From assembly GCA_015665315.1 (NCBI GenBank), contig JADFAK010000082.1, positions 1 through 45,170 on the forward strand: a stretch of DNA of 45,170 nt, read 5' to 3'. The notes under the pieces are model-generated. The model was not told the DNA's origin. It saw only the letters and a program-made list of their open reading frames with translations, and ran no database searches. Numbering within the stretch: the first letter of the stretch is position 1; each line of letters opens with the position of its first letter. This document shows, in pieces, positions 1 to 8,460 of the stretch. The stretch is from Flavobacteriales bacterium (GTDB lineage Bacteria; Bacteroidota; Bacteroidia; Flavobacteriales_D; Sanyastnellaceae). The translations under genes and the position numbers were made by a program.

Positions 1-282
1 AAGGGTGCACGAGGCACTCAGTCCGAGGAGCATGGACTTGTCATCACCTACCATGAAATCACCGAAAAACAAAAGCGCGAAGATCAGCGAGATCAAGAAT
101 ATGACGAAGAATCCAATGCCACCAATTGCTGGTTTGGCCTGCGCGCTCCAGCGAACCATCAAAGTGCCTGTTTGGTTTTTTTTGCCGGGTGAACGGAGAA
201 ATCGAAGCAGGAGATAATTAAGAACTACGGATGCGGCAGTCAATGCGAATATCTCGACCAAATATGTGGAACTCAGTGTCAA
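1..282 (-). CDS. Polyprenyl-phosphate sugar-1-phosphate transferase, MraY/WecA family (partial)
   Basis: This is the N-terminal part (94 codons) of a gene that runs off the left edge. The predicted protein opens with a hydrophobic helix (about residues 7-30), then carries the segment AKPAIGGIGFFVIF and ends near VGDDKSM. In the MraY/WecA family a K-P-x-x-GG motif follows the first helix and a DD pair follows the second; these enzymes move a sugar-1-phosphate from a UDP-sugar to undecaprenyl phosphate in the inner membrane and so start glycan synthesis. The probable start is a TTG at 282-280 that overlaps the rfbC stop codon as TTGA, because no ATG lies early in the frame. It is the last visible gene of the polysaccharide operon. 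Substrate is unknown. Confidence 0.72.
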   Translation of the reverse strand, partial: MTLSSTYLVEIFALTAASVVLNYLLLRFLRSPGKKNQTGTLMVRWSAQAKPAIGGIGFFVIFLISLIFALLFFGDFMVGDDKSMLLGLSASCTL

Positions 283-839
283 GAATTACTCAGCGTAAAG
301 GGTGAATCAAAATCTTTCCAAGCCTCACCTTGCTGGTCCTTGGCCGAGACCATGGGGTCCTTGATAGGCCAGGAAATATTCAAGTCGGAATCCTTCCAGT
401 GAAGCACGCGCTCATTCTCGGCACTATAATATTGATCGCATTTGTAGCAAAATATGGTGTCCGGTTCCAAGGTCAAGAATCCGTGAGCCATTCCTCGCGG
501 GACTAGCAGTTGTGCTTTGTTTTTGGCGCTTAATTCAACCGACAAACTTTGTCCGTAAGTACGAGAATCCTTTCGTAAATCGACAATCACGTCGAGCACA
601 GCTCCCCTAGAAACACGTACTAGTTTGGCCTGAGCCATGGGAGGAATTTGATAGTGTAATCCGCGTAAAACACCTTGTTGGGACGATGATTCGTTATCTT
701 GAACCCACTCGTGTTTCTTCCCCAGGGATTCAAACATTTGCGCAGCGTGAAAAGACTCCATAAAATAACCTCGCTCATCGCCATGAACAACGGGGTGTAT
801 GATGTGCACACCTTCTATTTTAGTAGGCTCAATCCTCAT
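279..839 (-). CDS. rfbC: dTDP-4-dehydrorhamnose 3,5-epimerase
   Basis: This 186-residue cupin enzyme epimerises C3 and C5 of dTDP-4-keto-6-deoxyglucose on the route to dTDP-L-rhamnose. Visible family signatures are GVLRGLHYQ with the catalytic His, RGAVLDVIVDLRKDS, and VPRGMAHGFLTL; the length matches the family (about 180-190). The frame is open to 866, but the ATG at 839 forms an ATGA overlap with the stop of the upstream kinase gene and gives the usual N-terminus (MRIEPTKIEGV), so I place the start there. Its neighbours are polysaccharide export genes. The other rhamnose genes (rfbA, rfbB, rfbD) are not in view. It could also act on a related dTDP-sugar. Confidence 0.93.
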   Translation of the reverse strand: MRIEPTKIEGVHIIHPVVHGDERGYFMESFHAAQMFESLGKKHEWVQDNESSSQQGVLRGLHYQIPPMAQAKLVRVSRGAVLDVIVDLRKDSRTYGQSLSVELSAKNKAQLLVPRGMAHGFLTLEPDTIFCYKCDQYYSAENERVLHWKDSDLNISWPIKDPMVSAKDQQGEAWKDFDSPFTLSNS

Positions 840-3268
840 TTTTTTCCAAACAGTTTCTTGAACCAATTCTTGCGAACCTTTTGCTCGGTGTCATAGTACC
901 CCTGACCATAGCCATATCCGTAACCATAACCATATCCGTAGCCATAGCGGTATTGGTAAGAGTATTTATTTCGATCTAGGTCGACTCCATTCAGAATGAT
1001 GCTCAGTTTGGATACTTTGTTCTCGTTAATTAAGCGATCGGCAACTTGTACAAATTGCTTCTTCGAGAAATCCGATCGGAATACATAAATCGGGAAATCG
1101 GCTTTTTTGATGATCTCCACACCGTCTGTCACAAGTCCGACAGGCGGATTGTCGACAATAATCAAATCGTATCGGGTCTTGAGCTCGTCAATGATCTCCT
1201 GCATCGTGTCGCTCAAAATGAGCTCTGAGGGATTGGGAGGTACCGGCCCAGCTGTGATAAAGTCTAGATTGTCAAGTTGGCTCTTTCGAATGGTGTCATT
1301 CAGCGACGTCTTATTGATCAACAGGGTGCTCATACCATACGAGTTGTCGGTACGCATGCCTTTGTGAATCTTCGGCTTCCGCATGTCGAGGTCGATTACG
1401 ATGACCCTTTTTCCCGAAAAAGCGATGATTCCAGCTAAATTGATAGCGATAAAAGTCTTCCCTTCTCCTGAGATGGTAGAGGTTATTGCAGCCAGCTTTG
1501 GTCCTTCACTGTTGTCGATGAATTGCAGATTCGTCCTAACCGAGCGAAAAGCCTCCGCAATCAATGATTTGGGATGCTTGTCCACGATCATCATGGAATC
1601 GGGAATAGGATTCTTGTACTTCGGAACGATGCCCAAGGTGCCCATTGACGCGTCGGATAGCTTTACAATTTCGTTGAGTGAGGTAATGTCATTGTGAATC
1701 AAATACCGAATCGAAATAATCAAGAAACCTAAAAATGCACCCGCCAACAGAAAGGCAATGGTAATCACTTTCGGCTTTGGAGAAACGGGTTGCCGTGGGA
1801 GTGAAGCTTCTTCTAGTACTTGATGCCTTGTTACAAAACCCTCTTTCGAGATGCGGTATTCAATGCGCTTTTCAAGGAGCATCGTGTAATACTTCTCGTT
1901 GATACTAAAAAGTCGCTTAAGTCGTGCAAATTCCAACTCTTTTTGCGGAAGAGCGAAGTAGAGTCCAGAAACTGATTGTAGCTCGTTTTGCAGACTTTCC
2001 TTCCTTTCGGTCGTTTTGTTTTTAAGGGCTTGAATCGTTTCTAGGGCTAGACGTTCTTGAATGCCTATTTGGTACTCGAGGTTCTCGAATTGATTGTTGT
2101 CAGGGGTAATGCTGTAGAGGGCCTCTTCCTTGGCCAGTAGGAGTCGGTATAGATTGTCCAGCAAGCCTTTCAAAGAAGACTCGAATTTACTTCCGGCGAC
2201 CAGTGGGACTAAGTTGTAAATCTCAATGTCATCTGTAGAGCCTGCGGCTAGATTGGCCACTTCGTTGAGTAGGCGCTCTTCTATTTCCAGGGAGACAATC
2301 TCATCTTCGTAATCGGTCAGTCGCTCCAAATACACCCCTGAAATACTCTCGAGGTTGGTGATTTTATTCGCTTGTTTGTACTCATTCAACAAAATCTCTG
2401 ACGCCCTTAAATTGTCAAAGACCGTGTCTATTTGATTGTCGATGAAAGAAATGATGTTTTCATCACTCCTGCTTCTCCTTTCAAGGTCAAATCGAATAAA
2501 TTCCTGTGCATGCATTTGCGCGAAGTCGCGAGCCAAATGCGTGTTATTGTTTTTATAAGAGATACCCAAAGTCTTAGCCGTACTGTTCAATATGCGCACG
2601 TTGAGGTTGCGGCTAAATTGTTTCACGAGGGCACTCATGCTGTTCACGCGGAAAAAGAGCTCATACTCCTGTGATAAAGAAACGACCGATTTCCAATTCT
2701 TAATATGGACGCGAATGTCCATCTCATCCAGGTGAACTTCTCGATCTGTGCTTAAGTCGGTTATAGAATTCCCTTTGTATTGAACGGAGAACGTTCTTTC
2801 ATCTTGGAAAATGATGTGTATCGGTATGTTCTTAATATTCTCGTTCCTCAAATGGAGGATTTCGACCTCGTATGGGCTAAGGAGGTAATGTTCATTGGTC
2901 AAGATCTCGCCTTCGGCAAAGTAACTTATCTCCAGCGGCATTTTCTGAAGCGTTTGGCGAATCATCATATTCGATCGCAACAACTCTAGTCGAGATTGAA
3001 TTGAATTATCGTCGCCAAATTGATTGAGGGTAACTATGCTTTTAGAGTACTCATCTTCCCCCAGCTGAATCACGGTATTTGCTTCGTAGATCCGTGGTGT
3101 ATAGCGCAAGTACAAGAGTGCGGCCAGACCTGCAACCAGCACGCTGGCAATTACCCAAACAAATGTTTTCTTGACGATGTACACAAATAGGCCAAGGTCA
3201 AATTCATTGGAGAAGTTTGTTAACCGCTGTTTGTAATTGGAATATTCTTGGCCCTGCTGCGAGTTCAT
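836..3268 (-). CDS. Polysaccharide chain-length determinant with C-terminal tyrosine kinase (Wzc-like BY-kinase)
   Basis: An 810-residue inner-membrane protein. A first membrane helix lies at about residues 30-50 (VWVIASVLVAGLAALLYL), followed by a long Wzz/GNVR-type periplasmic region with predicted coiled coils. A second helix at about 500-525 follows a proline-rich stretch (LPRQPVSPKPK). The cytoplasmic kinase has Walker A (TISGEGKTF, near 600), Walker A' (VIVIDLDMRKPK, near 625) and Walker B (DLIIVDNPP, near 703). In this family autophosphorylation of a C-terminal tyrosine cluster controls chain length and export. Here the cluster is extreme: 12 tyrosines between about residues 768 and 794, six of them in GY pairs. 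The gene starts directly after the export lipoprotein gene. No partner phosphatase is seen. Confidence 0.93.
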   Translation of the reverse strand: MNSQQGQEYSNYKQRLTNFSNEFDLGLFVYIVKKTFVWVIASVLVAGLAALLYLRYTPRIYEANTVIQLGEDEYSKSIVTLNQFGDDNSIQSRLELLRSNMMIRQTLQKMPLEISYFAEGEILTNEHYLLSPYEVEILHLRNENIKNIPIHIIFQDERTFSVQYKGNSITDLSTDREVHLDEMDIRVHIKNWKSVVSLSQEYELFFRVNSMSALVKQFSRNLNVRILNSTAKTLGISYKNNNTHLARDFAQMHAQEFIRFDLERRSRSDENIISFIDNQIDTVFDNLRASEILLNEYKQANKITNLESISGVYLERLTDYEDEIVSLEIEERLLNEVANLAAGSTDDIEIYNLVPLVAGSKFESSLKGLLDNLYRLLLAKEEALYSITPDNNQFENLEYQIGIQERLALETIQALKNKTTERKESLQNELQSVSGLYFALPQKELEFARLKRLFSINEKYYTMLLEKRIEYRISKEGFVTRHQVLEEASLPRQPVSPKPKVITIAFLLAGAFLGFLIISIRYLIHNDITSLNEIVKLSDASMGTLGIVPKYKNPIPDSMMIVDKHPKSLIAEAFRSVRTNLQFIDNSEGPKLAAITSTISGEGKTFIAINLAGIIAFSGKRVIVIDLDMRKPKIHKGMRTDNSYGMSTLLINKTSLNDTIRKSQLDNLDFITAGPVPPNPSELILSDTMQEIIDELKTRYDLIIVDNPPVGLVTDGVEIIKKADFPIYVFRSDFSKKQFVQVADRLINENKVSKLSIILNGVDLDRNKYSYQYRYGYGYGYGYGYGYGQGYYDTEQKVRKNWFKKLFGKK

Positions 3269-4030
3269 CTATATATTCCTAACAAAAATTGCGTAAATCA
3301 GGGCCACTCCGGAAACTATGGAGACTATGGGCGATACATCCTTTAAAACCTCTCGTGCAATTTCAGGTACTGGTTGCACATACACAATATCGTTGGCCTG
3401 AACGACCATTTGGGCGTATTGAATTCCTTCTATGGTCGAAAGATCCATCAAGTAAGTTTTCTGGACGCCATCGACATTTCTAAACAACTTGACCTTACTC
3501 GCATCCCCCCTGTCGGCCAATCCACCTGCCAAGGCCAAGGCTTCAATAACGGTTGTGTTTTGGTTGGCCAGTGTTATCACCATGGCGTCTCCTCCCGATC
3601 CTGGAAAAACGATCACCCGGTTATTCATTACTTGAACTACAGCATATGGCTCGTTGTAATAAATCTTATAACGTTCTTCTAACATGGCCTGTGTCTCAAT
3701 GACTGTCAGACCAGCGACTTGGACCAATCCAATCTCTGGAAGCTTACACCTTCCATCGGCTTGAACCTGGTAGGTTATGTCCCCAATATTGAAGAATCGC
3801 GTGTTGGCGCCATCGGTAGATGTTGTGATTTCAAGCAACTTTGCTCCGTCATTGGTAAATAGTCGAAACAAAATAATGTCGTTGGGCGAAATCCTATAAT
3901 TCGCGTTGACCGTATCGCTTGGAGGTATGTCGTACACAAAATCTGTGTCCGTCTTAAACATGATGTTCTTGTTGATAGTACAGCTTGATAAAGCCGAAAT
4001 AAAGACAAGTACGAGGAGGATATATTTCAT
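3269..4030 (-). CDS. Polysaccharide export outer-membrane lipoprotein (Wza-like, SLBB domain)
   Basis: A 253-residue Wza-family protein. It begins with a lipoprotein signal peptide (MKYILLVLVFISALSSC, lipid Cys at residue 17), followed by a polysaccharide-export domain (YRISPNDIILFRLFTNDG) and an SLBB ligand-binding region (ALALAGGLADRGDASKVKLF). A hydrophobic C-terminal segment (IVSIVSGVALIYAIFV) is common in the short Bacteroidota members of the family. The frame extends to 4063, but the ATG at 4030 gives the lipoprotein signal directly. Its stop codon abuts the kinase start with no spacer. It would form the outer-membrane channel for the polymer whose length the kinase controls. Confidence 0.9.
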   Translation of the reverse strand: MKYILLVLVFISALSSCTINKNIMFKTDTDFVYDIPPSDTVNANYRISPNDIILFRLFTNDGAKLLEITTSTDGANTRFFNIGDITYQVQADGRCKLPEIGLVQVAGLTVIETQAMLEERYKIYYNEPYAVVQVMNNRVIVFPGSGGDAMVITLANQNTTVIEALALAGGLADRGDASKVKLFRNVDGVQKTYLMDLSTIEGIQYAQMVVQANDIVYVQPVPEIAREVLKDVSPIVSIVSGVALIYAIFVRNI

Positions 4031-4051
4031 TCTAATGGATATGTGCTCACG

Positions 4052-4059
4052 CAAAAATA
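4052..4059 (-). promoter_or_regulatory. -7 promoter box upstream of the polysaccharide export operon
   Basis: Reading leftward, TATTTTTG matches the Bacteroidota -7 consensus TAnnTTTG exactly and lies 21 nt before the export lipoprotein ATG at 4030. No TTG is found at the usual 19-21 nt spacing. The divergent gene at 4132 has a near-match (CATCTTTG, 4106-4113). Confidence 0.5.
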
Positions 4060-4120
4060 GCAATTAACATGTGAGAAGCTTTGCAATTCATTTTATTGGT
4101 TTTGTCATCTTTGCAATTAT

Positions 4121-4130
4121 AAGGAGGAGA
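4121..4130 (+). promoter_or_regulatory. Strong Shine-Dalgarno sequence
   Basis: AAGGAGGAGA ends one base before the ATG at 4132, with GGAGG four nt from the start codon. Most genes in this window have no recognisable Shine-Dalgarno sequence, which is normal for Flavobacteriales, so this one stands out and fixes the start. Confidence 0.65.
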
Positions 4131-4131
4131 A

Positions 4132-4491
4132 ATGAAGAAAACTGTCGTCATAGGAGCTAGTTCCAGACCAGAACGATATGCCTACAAAGCCACGGTAGCA
4201 TTGAGGTCGAAGGGGATAGAGGTGGTGCCTGTGGGACGGCGAGTGGGAGAAATTGAGCAATTGCAGATTTTAACCGATTTTCCTCCAATTGACAATGTAC
4301 ACACCATCACTCTTTACGTCGGACCCAGTCATCAGGCGCCGTGGACTGAATATATTTGGTCGCTAAATCCCAAAAGAATCATTTTTAATCCTGGGACGGA
4401 AAGTCTGTCGTTGAGAAACGAGGCCATTGATAGAGGAATAGAAGTGATCGACGCGTGCACACTGGTTATGTTGGCCATAGACAATTACTGA
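4132..4491 (+). CDS. CoA-binding (Rossmann-fold) domain protein
   Basis: A 119-residue protein of the CoA_binding_2/YccU type. The N-terminus MKKTVVIGASSRPERYAYKA is the nucleotide-binding turn, VVPVGRR follows the second strand, and NPGTE plus IEVIDACTLVML near the C-terminus are typical of the family. These small proteins bind CoA or a related nucleotide; their cellular role is poorly defined. The stop codon overlaps the next start as TGATG, so it is very likely co-transcribed and translationally coupled with the acetyltransferase, an enzyme type that uses acyl-CoA. A functional link through CoA is only an inference. Confidence 0.85.
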   Translation: MKKTVVIGASSRPERYAYKATVALRSKGIEVVPVGRRVGEIEQLQILTDFPPIDNVHTITLYVGPSHQAPWTEYIWSLNPKRIIFNPGTESLSLRNEAIDRGIEVIDACTLVMLAIDNY

Positions 4492-5006
4492 TGCTGAAAG
4501 GAACGAACATATACCTCCGCCCAATTGAACCTGCAGATATTGATCTGCTCTACCAATGGGAAAATGATCCTGAAAACTGGGCAATAAGTCAGAGCTTAAT
4601 TCCATTTTCTCGCCATACTCTGTCGGAATACGTCTTGGCCGAGCATGATTTAGTGAAGGATGGACAGTTTCGCTATATGATTTGTGCTGCCGATATGCGG
4701 CCCATAGGTACTCTGGATTTATTCGAGTTCAATCCTATTCACAGCCGTTGTGGAATTGGGATTTTGATTGCCAGGGAAGAGGACCGACGAAAAAACTTTG
4801 CCTCCGATGCGCTGCGAACAGCCATTGAATTTGGGTGGGAAACACTTAACTTAAAACAATGGTGGTGTACGATCTTGAAAAGCAATGAAGCAAGTATTTC
4901 CCTCTTCGAAAAAATTGGATTCGTGAAGTGCGGCGAAAAAGTAGCTTGGCTAAATCACGGAGGAAAATGGATAAATTTATTGGACTATCAACTGATCAGA
5001 GAGTAG
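4491..5006 (+). CDS. GNAT-family N-acetyltransferase
   Basis: A 171-residue acetyltransferase of the RimJ/RimL/SpeG-like (Acetyltransf_3) branch. It opens with NIYLRPIEPADIDLLYQWE, a standard beginning for this branch. The acetyl-CoA loop region is GIGILIAREEDRRKNFASDA, where R-x-x-G/N-x-A replaces the classical Q/R-x-x-G-x-G/A, and the C-terminal NEASISLFEKIGFVKCGE is the conserved GNAT end motif. The ATG at 4491 overlaps the preceding stop by one base (TGATG). mltG follows four bases later, an order I associate with Flavobacteriia. The acceptor substrate cannot be inferred. Confidence 0.88.
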   Translation: MLKGTNIYLRPIEPADIDLLYQWENDPENWAISQSLIPFSRHTLSEYVLAEHDLVKDGQFRYMICAADMRPIGTLDLFEFNPIHSRCGIGILIAREEDRRKNFASDALRTAIEFGWETLNLKQWWCTILKSNEASISLFEKIGFVKCGEKVAWLNHGGKWINLLDYQLIRE

Positions 5007-5010
5007 AAGT

Positions 5011-6036
5011 ATGAAAAAGTGGGGATTGATTTTAGCGGTTGTTGTGGTCATAGGTCTGCTGATCGCTCGAGCGGTTTATCAGAAAATATTTGGGGTTGCT
5101 TATGCAAGCGACGCACCGGAAATTGAGCTATTTGTACCCACTGGAAGCGATTTCGATGATCTTGTTGGCATCTTACTACAAAGTGGCGTGTTGGCCGACA
5201 GCGAAGATTTCGAGTGGGTAGCCGACAAAAAGAGCTTCCACGATGCAGTCAAGCCTGGAAGATATCTCATCGAAAATGGAATTTCAACCAATGACTTAGT
5301 CAATAAGTTAAGAGCGGGAGACCAGGATCCCGTTAAAATGGTCGTTTCAGAGGTTAGAACAATAGCTGCCCTTGCCGGAAAAATGAGCGCGGCGGTTGAA
5401 ATTGATAGTCTGACCATGCTCAATTACCTCAATTCGGAAGAGGTAGCCCTCAAATACGGATTCAACAAAGCATCCTTCCCCTCACTCTTTATACCAAATT
5501 CTTATGAAGTGTGGTGGACGAGCAGTGCAGAAGAACTCACCGAAAGGATGGCGGCCGAGTACAGAAAATTTTGGACCGACGAACGCAAGGCGAAGGCGGC
5601 AGGGTTTGGTTTGTCACAATCCGAAATCTCAACCCTCGCCTCAATAGTCAAGGCAGAAACCAACAACATGGAGGAAGCGCCGACTGTGGCGGGAGTTTAC
5701 TTGAACCGAATCCGTATAGGCATGCCCTTGCAGGCTGATCCGACCTTGGTCTTTGCGCTGGGAGATTTCACCATTCAACGTGTCTTGGACAAACACAAAG
5801 AGATCAATTCTCCCTACAATACTTACAAGAACTTGGGCTTGCCTCCAGGCCCTATTAATATTCCCAATGCGGGCTACATCGATGCTGTACTCAATGCACC
5901 ACGACATAAATACCTTTATTTCTGCGCGAGTCCGCAAATGGATGGCACCCATATCTTTTCGAAGAGCTACAGTGAGCATCTGAATAACGCCAATAAATAC
6001 CAACGAGCTTTGAACCAACGCGGTATATATCGTTGA
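5011..6036 (+). CDS. mltG: Endolytic peptidoglycan transglycosylase MltG
   Basis: A 341-residue YceG-family enzyme that cuts nascent peptidoglycan strands in the periplasm and helps set glycan length. One membrane anchor lies at residues 5-24 (WGLILAVVVVIGLLIARAVY), followed by a LysM-like region and the catalytic domain. The active-site block ASIVKAETNN places the catalytic Glu near residue 216, close to its position in E. coli MltG (218). It is followed by VAGVYLNRIRIGMPLQADPT and the C-terminal signature SPYNTYKNLGLPPGPI. Length is normal. It starts 4 nt after the acetyltransferase stop and is probably in that operon. Confidence 0.95.
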   Translation: MKKWGLILAVVVVIGLLIARAVYQKIFGVAYASDAPEIELFVPTGSDFDDLVGILLQSGVLADSEDFEWVADKKSFHDAVKPGRYLIENGISTNDLVNKLRAGDQDPVKMVVSEVRTIAALAGKMSAAVEIDSLTMLNYLNSEEVALKYGFNKASFPSLFIPNSYEVWWTSSAEELTERMAAEYRKFWTDERKAKAAGFGLSQSEISTLASIVKAETNNMEEAPTVAGVYLNRIRIGMPLQADPTLVFALGDFTIQRVLDKHKEINSPYNTYKNLGLPPGPINIPNAGYIDAVLNAPRHKYLYFCASPQMDGTHIFSKSYSEHLNNANKYQRALNQRGIYR

Positions 6037-6066
6037 GTCGGCTTTTCTTAGCTAGTTCAGATTCCT

Positions 6067-6074
6067 TATTTTCG
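6067..6074 (+). promoter_or_regulatory. Possible -7 promoter box before the ACMSD-like gene
   Basis: TATTTTCG differs by one base from the TAnnTTTG consensus and lies 20 nt before the ATG at 6095, in the 58-bp space after mltG. No clear -33 element is visible. Confidence 0.3.
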
Positions 6075-6094
6075 CTTCGATCAAATCTTCCTAG

Positions 6095-7105
6095 ATGCTA
6101 AAAATTGACATGCACACCCATCTCATGCCTGAGAGAGTTCCAGATTGGACCAAAAAATTCGGGTATGGTCCATTTATTTATTTGGAGCACCATCGCAAGG
6201 GCTATGCCCGCATGATGCAGGGAGATAAGTTTTTTCGAGAGATTGCGGCCAATTGCTGGGATCCGGAAATTCGTATCGAAGAGTATGCCAAGTTCAATAC
6301 CCAAGTACAAGTTATATGTACCATTCCTGTTCTGTTCTCGTACGGTGCTAAGCCAGCAGATGCAAAGGACACAAGCAGGTTCTTAAACGATCACATCGCG
6401 GATATCTGCAAGAAGTGGCCAAAAAACTACATCGGCTTGGGAACTATTCCCATGCAGGATACAGAGTTGGCTATTGAAGAACTGGAGAGATGTAAAAACG
6501 TCCTTGGTTTGAAAGGAATTCAGATAGGTTCGAATATCAACAACTTGAATCTATCTGAGCCGCGTTTCTTTCCAATTTTTGAAGCGTGTGAGCGATTGGG
6601 CATGGCGGTTATGATCCACCCGTGGAACATGATGGGCAAGCAGGATATGGAGAAATACTGGTTGCCTTGGCTTGTAGGCATGCCAGCCGAAACATCGCGA
6701 GCAGCCTGTTCGCTTATTTTTGGTGGGGTACTCGAAAGATTGCCTAAGCTACGGGTGAATTTTTCGCATGCCAGCGGTTCATTCTTATCGACCATAGGAA
6801 GAGTGGAGCACGGGTTCAATTGCCGACCCGACCTTGTTGCGATCGACAATCCAGTTAATCCGAGAGAGTATCTCGGGAAGTTTTGGGTCGACAGTATCAC
6901 CCATGACCCGAGGATGCTTCAGTACGTACTCGAAATGCAAGGGTCAAAACGAATAACCCTCGGTTCCGACTACCCCTTTCCTCTGGGTGACCTAGAAATC
7001 GGAAGGTTTATTGAAGAGATGGGCTTGGATCAGAGCGTCGTCGAAGATATTTTCTGCAATGCCACCTTGGAATGGTTGGACATGTCAAAAGACGAGCTAC
7101 TCTAG
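6095..7105 (+). CDS. Amidohydrolase, probable 2-amino-3-carboxymuconate-6-semialdehyde decarboxylase (ACMSD)
   Basis: A 336-residue TIM-barrel metal enzyme. Metal ligands match the ACMSD pattern: His7 and His9 in MHTHLMP, His175 in VMIHPWNMMG and Asp292 in GSDYPFPLGD. His225 in SHASGSF corresponds to the catalytic His of the bacterial enzyme. The length and N-terminus also fit ACMSD, which decarboxylates the product of 3-hydroxyanthranilate dioxygenase in the kynurenine route and diverts it from NAD synthesis. No other kynurenine or 2-nitrobenzoate pathway gene is adjacent, so the function rests on motifs alone. A related decarboxylase of the same amidohydrolase group is the main alternative. 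Confidence 0.85.
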   Translation: MLKIDMHTHLMPERVPDWTKKFGYGPFIYLEHHRKGYARMMQGDKFFREIAANCWDPEIRIEEYAKFNTQVQVICTIPVLFSYGAKPADAKDTSRFLNDHIADICKKWPKNYIGLGTIPMQDTELAIEELERCKNVLGLKGIQIGSNINNLNLSEPRFFPIFEACERLGMAVMIHPWNMMGKQDMEKYWLPWLVGMPAETSRAACSLIFGGVLERLPKLRVNFSHASGSFLSTIGRVEHGFNCRPDLVAIDNPVNPREYLGKFWVDSITHDPRMLQYVLEMQGSKRITLGSDYPFPLGDLEIGRFIEEMGLDQSVVEDIFCNATLEWLDMSKDELL

Positions 7106-7202
7106 GTCTGCCTGCACCGCTCAAAACTTTTTTTACAGTATTTTCAAGCTGACGCAACCAAAATTTAATTGTGTACGTCTTAGTAGTAATTGCAATCCTT
7201 AA

Positions 7203-7748
7203 ATGATAGAACTGAGGGAGATAATCGAAGGCTGTAAGCGAAAAGATCGAAGGCATCAGGATGAACTGTACCGGAGATACTCTTCCATGTTATTCGGATT
7301 ATGTCTGCGATACACCAAAAGCCGAGAAGAGGCAGAGGATGTTCTACAAGAAGGGATGGTGAAGATTTTTAAAAGTGTCGGAACGTACAGCATGACAAAT
7401 TCGTTTGAAGGCTGGATGAGACGAATAGTGATAAACACGGCGATTACACATTACCGTAAGAACCTGAAGCACGCTTACCAAGAAGATATTGACGATACAC
7501 CTCAAACGAAATACAAAGAGGTGGACAATTACGATAGCGACTTCACACAAAAGGAACTCCTAGGCGCGATTAACAATTTGCCGAATGGTTACAGAATGGT
7601 TTTTAACATGTATGTGGTCGAGGGATACAAACACAAAGAAATCGCAGAAATGCTGAAGATTGACATAAACACATCGAAATCACAGCTTTCACGCGCTAAG
7701 AAATTTCTCCAACGAGAGTTGGAGCATCTGAGTAAGATTAATATGTAA
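7203..7748 (+). CDS. ECF-type RNA polymerase sigma factor
   Basis: A 181-residue sigma-70 family protein with region 2 (LYRRYSSMLFGLCLRYTKS, then EEAEDVLQEGMVKIF and GWMRRIVINTAI) and region 4 (GYRMVFNMYVVEGYKHKEIA, then INTSKSQLSRAKKFLQREL). Regions 1 and 3 are absent, as expected for ECF factors. It recruits RNA polymerase to a specific promoter set. A single-pass membrane protein follows 4 bp downstream, then an outer-membrane barrel, so the three probably form an operon in which the membrane protein may act as regulator. No classical zinc-binding anti-sigma motif is present next door. Confidence 0.93.
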   Translation: MIELREIIEGCKRKDRRHQDELYRRYSSMLFGLCLRYTKSREEAEDVLQEGMVKIFKSVGTYSMTNSFEGWMRRIVINTAITHYRKNLKHAYQEDIDDTPQTKYKEVDNYDSDFTQKELLGAINNLPNGYRMVFNMYVVEGYKHKEIAEMLKIDINTSKSQLSRAKKFLQRELEHLSKINM

Positions 7749-7752
7749 GGGA

Positions 7753-8433
7753 ATGAACAAACACGGAGATCAGTTTTTAGAGATGTTCAGAGATTCATTC
7801 GGCGATTTTGCGCCGGAGGTGCCTGCTTCGGTGTATGCTGGAGTGAAGAAGAAAATGTTTTGGTCCAACTTTATGGGCTTCAACATCGCTCAATTGAACA
7901 TATGGTATGTGCTACTTGCCACATCATCTATAGCTTTGTTGGGATGGTCCAACTTAGAGCAAAATTCTACGGGTATCCTTGCCAGTGGCAGTGAATATGA
8001 ACTCAAAGAATTTCGCGAGCCGATGATGGCTTCAGTAGTAAGTATGCCAATCGAAGAAGTAGAAAACGTAGCGATTCAATTTTCGCCTAATCGTTCAACT
8101 TCGACTAAGTCTACTATCAGTTCGGTAGCATCTTCTTCAAAAGCTAGTTGTGCTGGAGAAGAGAAAGGTGTAGATGCTGGAACGGCTGTAGCTGTTGACC
8201 AGAAAGGTTCAGCAGAAAAGGTTGATAACCAGGTTGCCGCTGTGCAGACTGCAGTGCAGGACAAAGTGATCGAAGAAAAATTGACAAGTGAAGTAGAACT
8301 TCAAACCAATCTTCCAGTAAACATGGGAGGATCGATCATCGAAAATTCAAACTTGGTTGAACAATTGAAGAAGAAAGACGGGCCAATTTATCTTCCAATG
8401 CACGTTAAGAAAACGTCTACTCAAGAGCAATAA
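7753..8433 (+). CDS. Single-pass membrane protein with a long periplasmic tail, possible anti-sigma-like regulator
   Basis: A 226-residue protein I cannot assign to a named family. Residues 1-45 form a cytoplasmic head (FRDSFGDFAPEVPASVYAGV) resembling the short N-terminal heads seen on membrane proteins encoded next to Bacteroidota ECF sigma factors. KKK precedes a membrane helix at about 52-70 (IWYVLLATSSIALLGW), which predicts N-in, C-out. The remaining roughly 150 residues are rich in Ser, Ala, Glu and Val without clear structure and end in KKKDGPIYLPMHVKK. It starts 4 bp after the sigma gene and 27 bp before the barrel gene. A role in transmitting a signal from the outer membrane to the sigma factor is inference. 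Confidence 0.7.
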   Translation: MNKHGDQFLEMFRDSFGDFAPEVPASVYAGVKKKMFWSNFMGFNIAQLNIWYVLLATSSIALLGWSNLEQNSTGILASGSEYELKEFREPMMASVVSMPIEEVENVAIQFSPNRSTSTKSTISSVASSSKASCAGEEKGVDAGTAVAVDQKGSAEKVDNQVAAVQTAVQDKVIEEKLTSEVELQTNLPVNMGGSIIENSNLVEQLKKKDGPIYLPMHVKKTSTQEQ

Positions 8434-8460
8434 GAGATTCAGTATTTGTATAATTGACAC

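Noticed and set aside
5-217. 70-codon plus-strand open frame at the left edge
   Set aside because: It lies opposite the MraY/WecA-type gene, whose family motifs are clear; the plus frame has no recognisable features.
898-970. Short repeated DNA that might suggest a tandem non-coding array
   Set aside because: The repeat encodes the in-frame GY tail of the kinase and is not an independent element.
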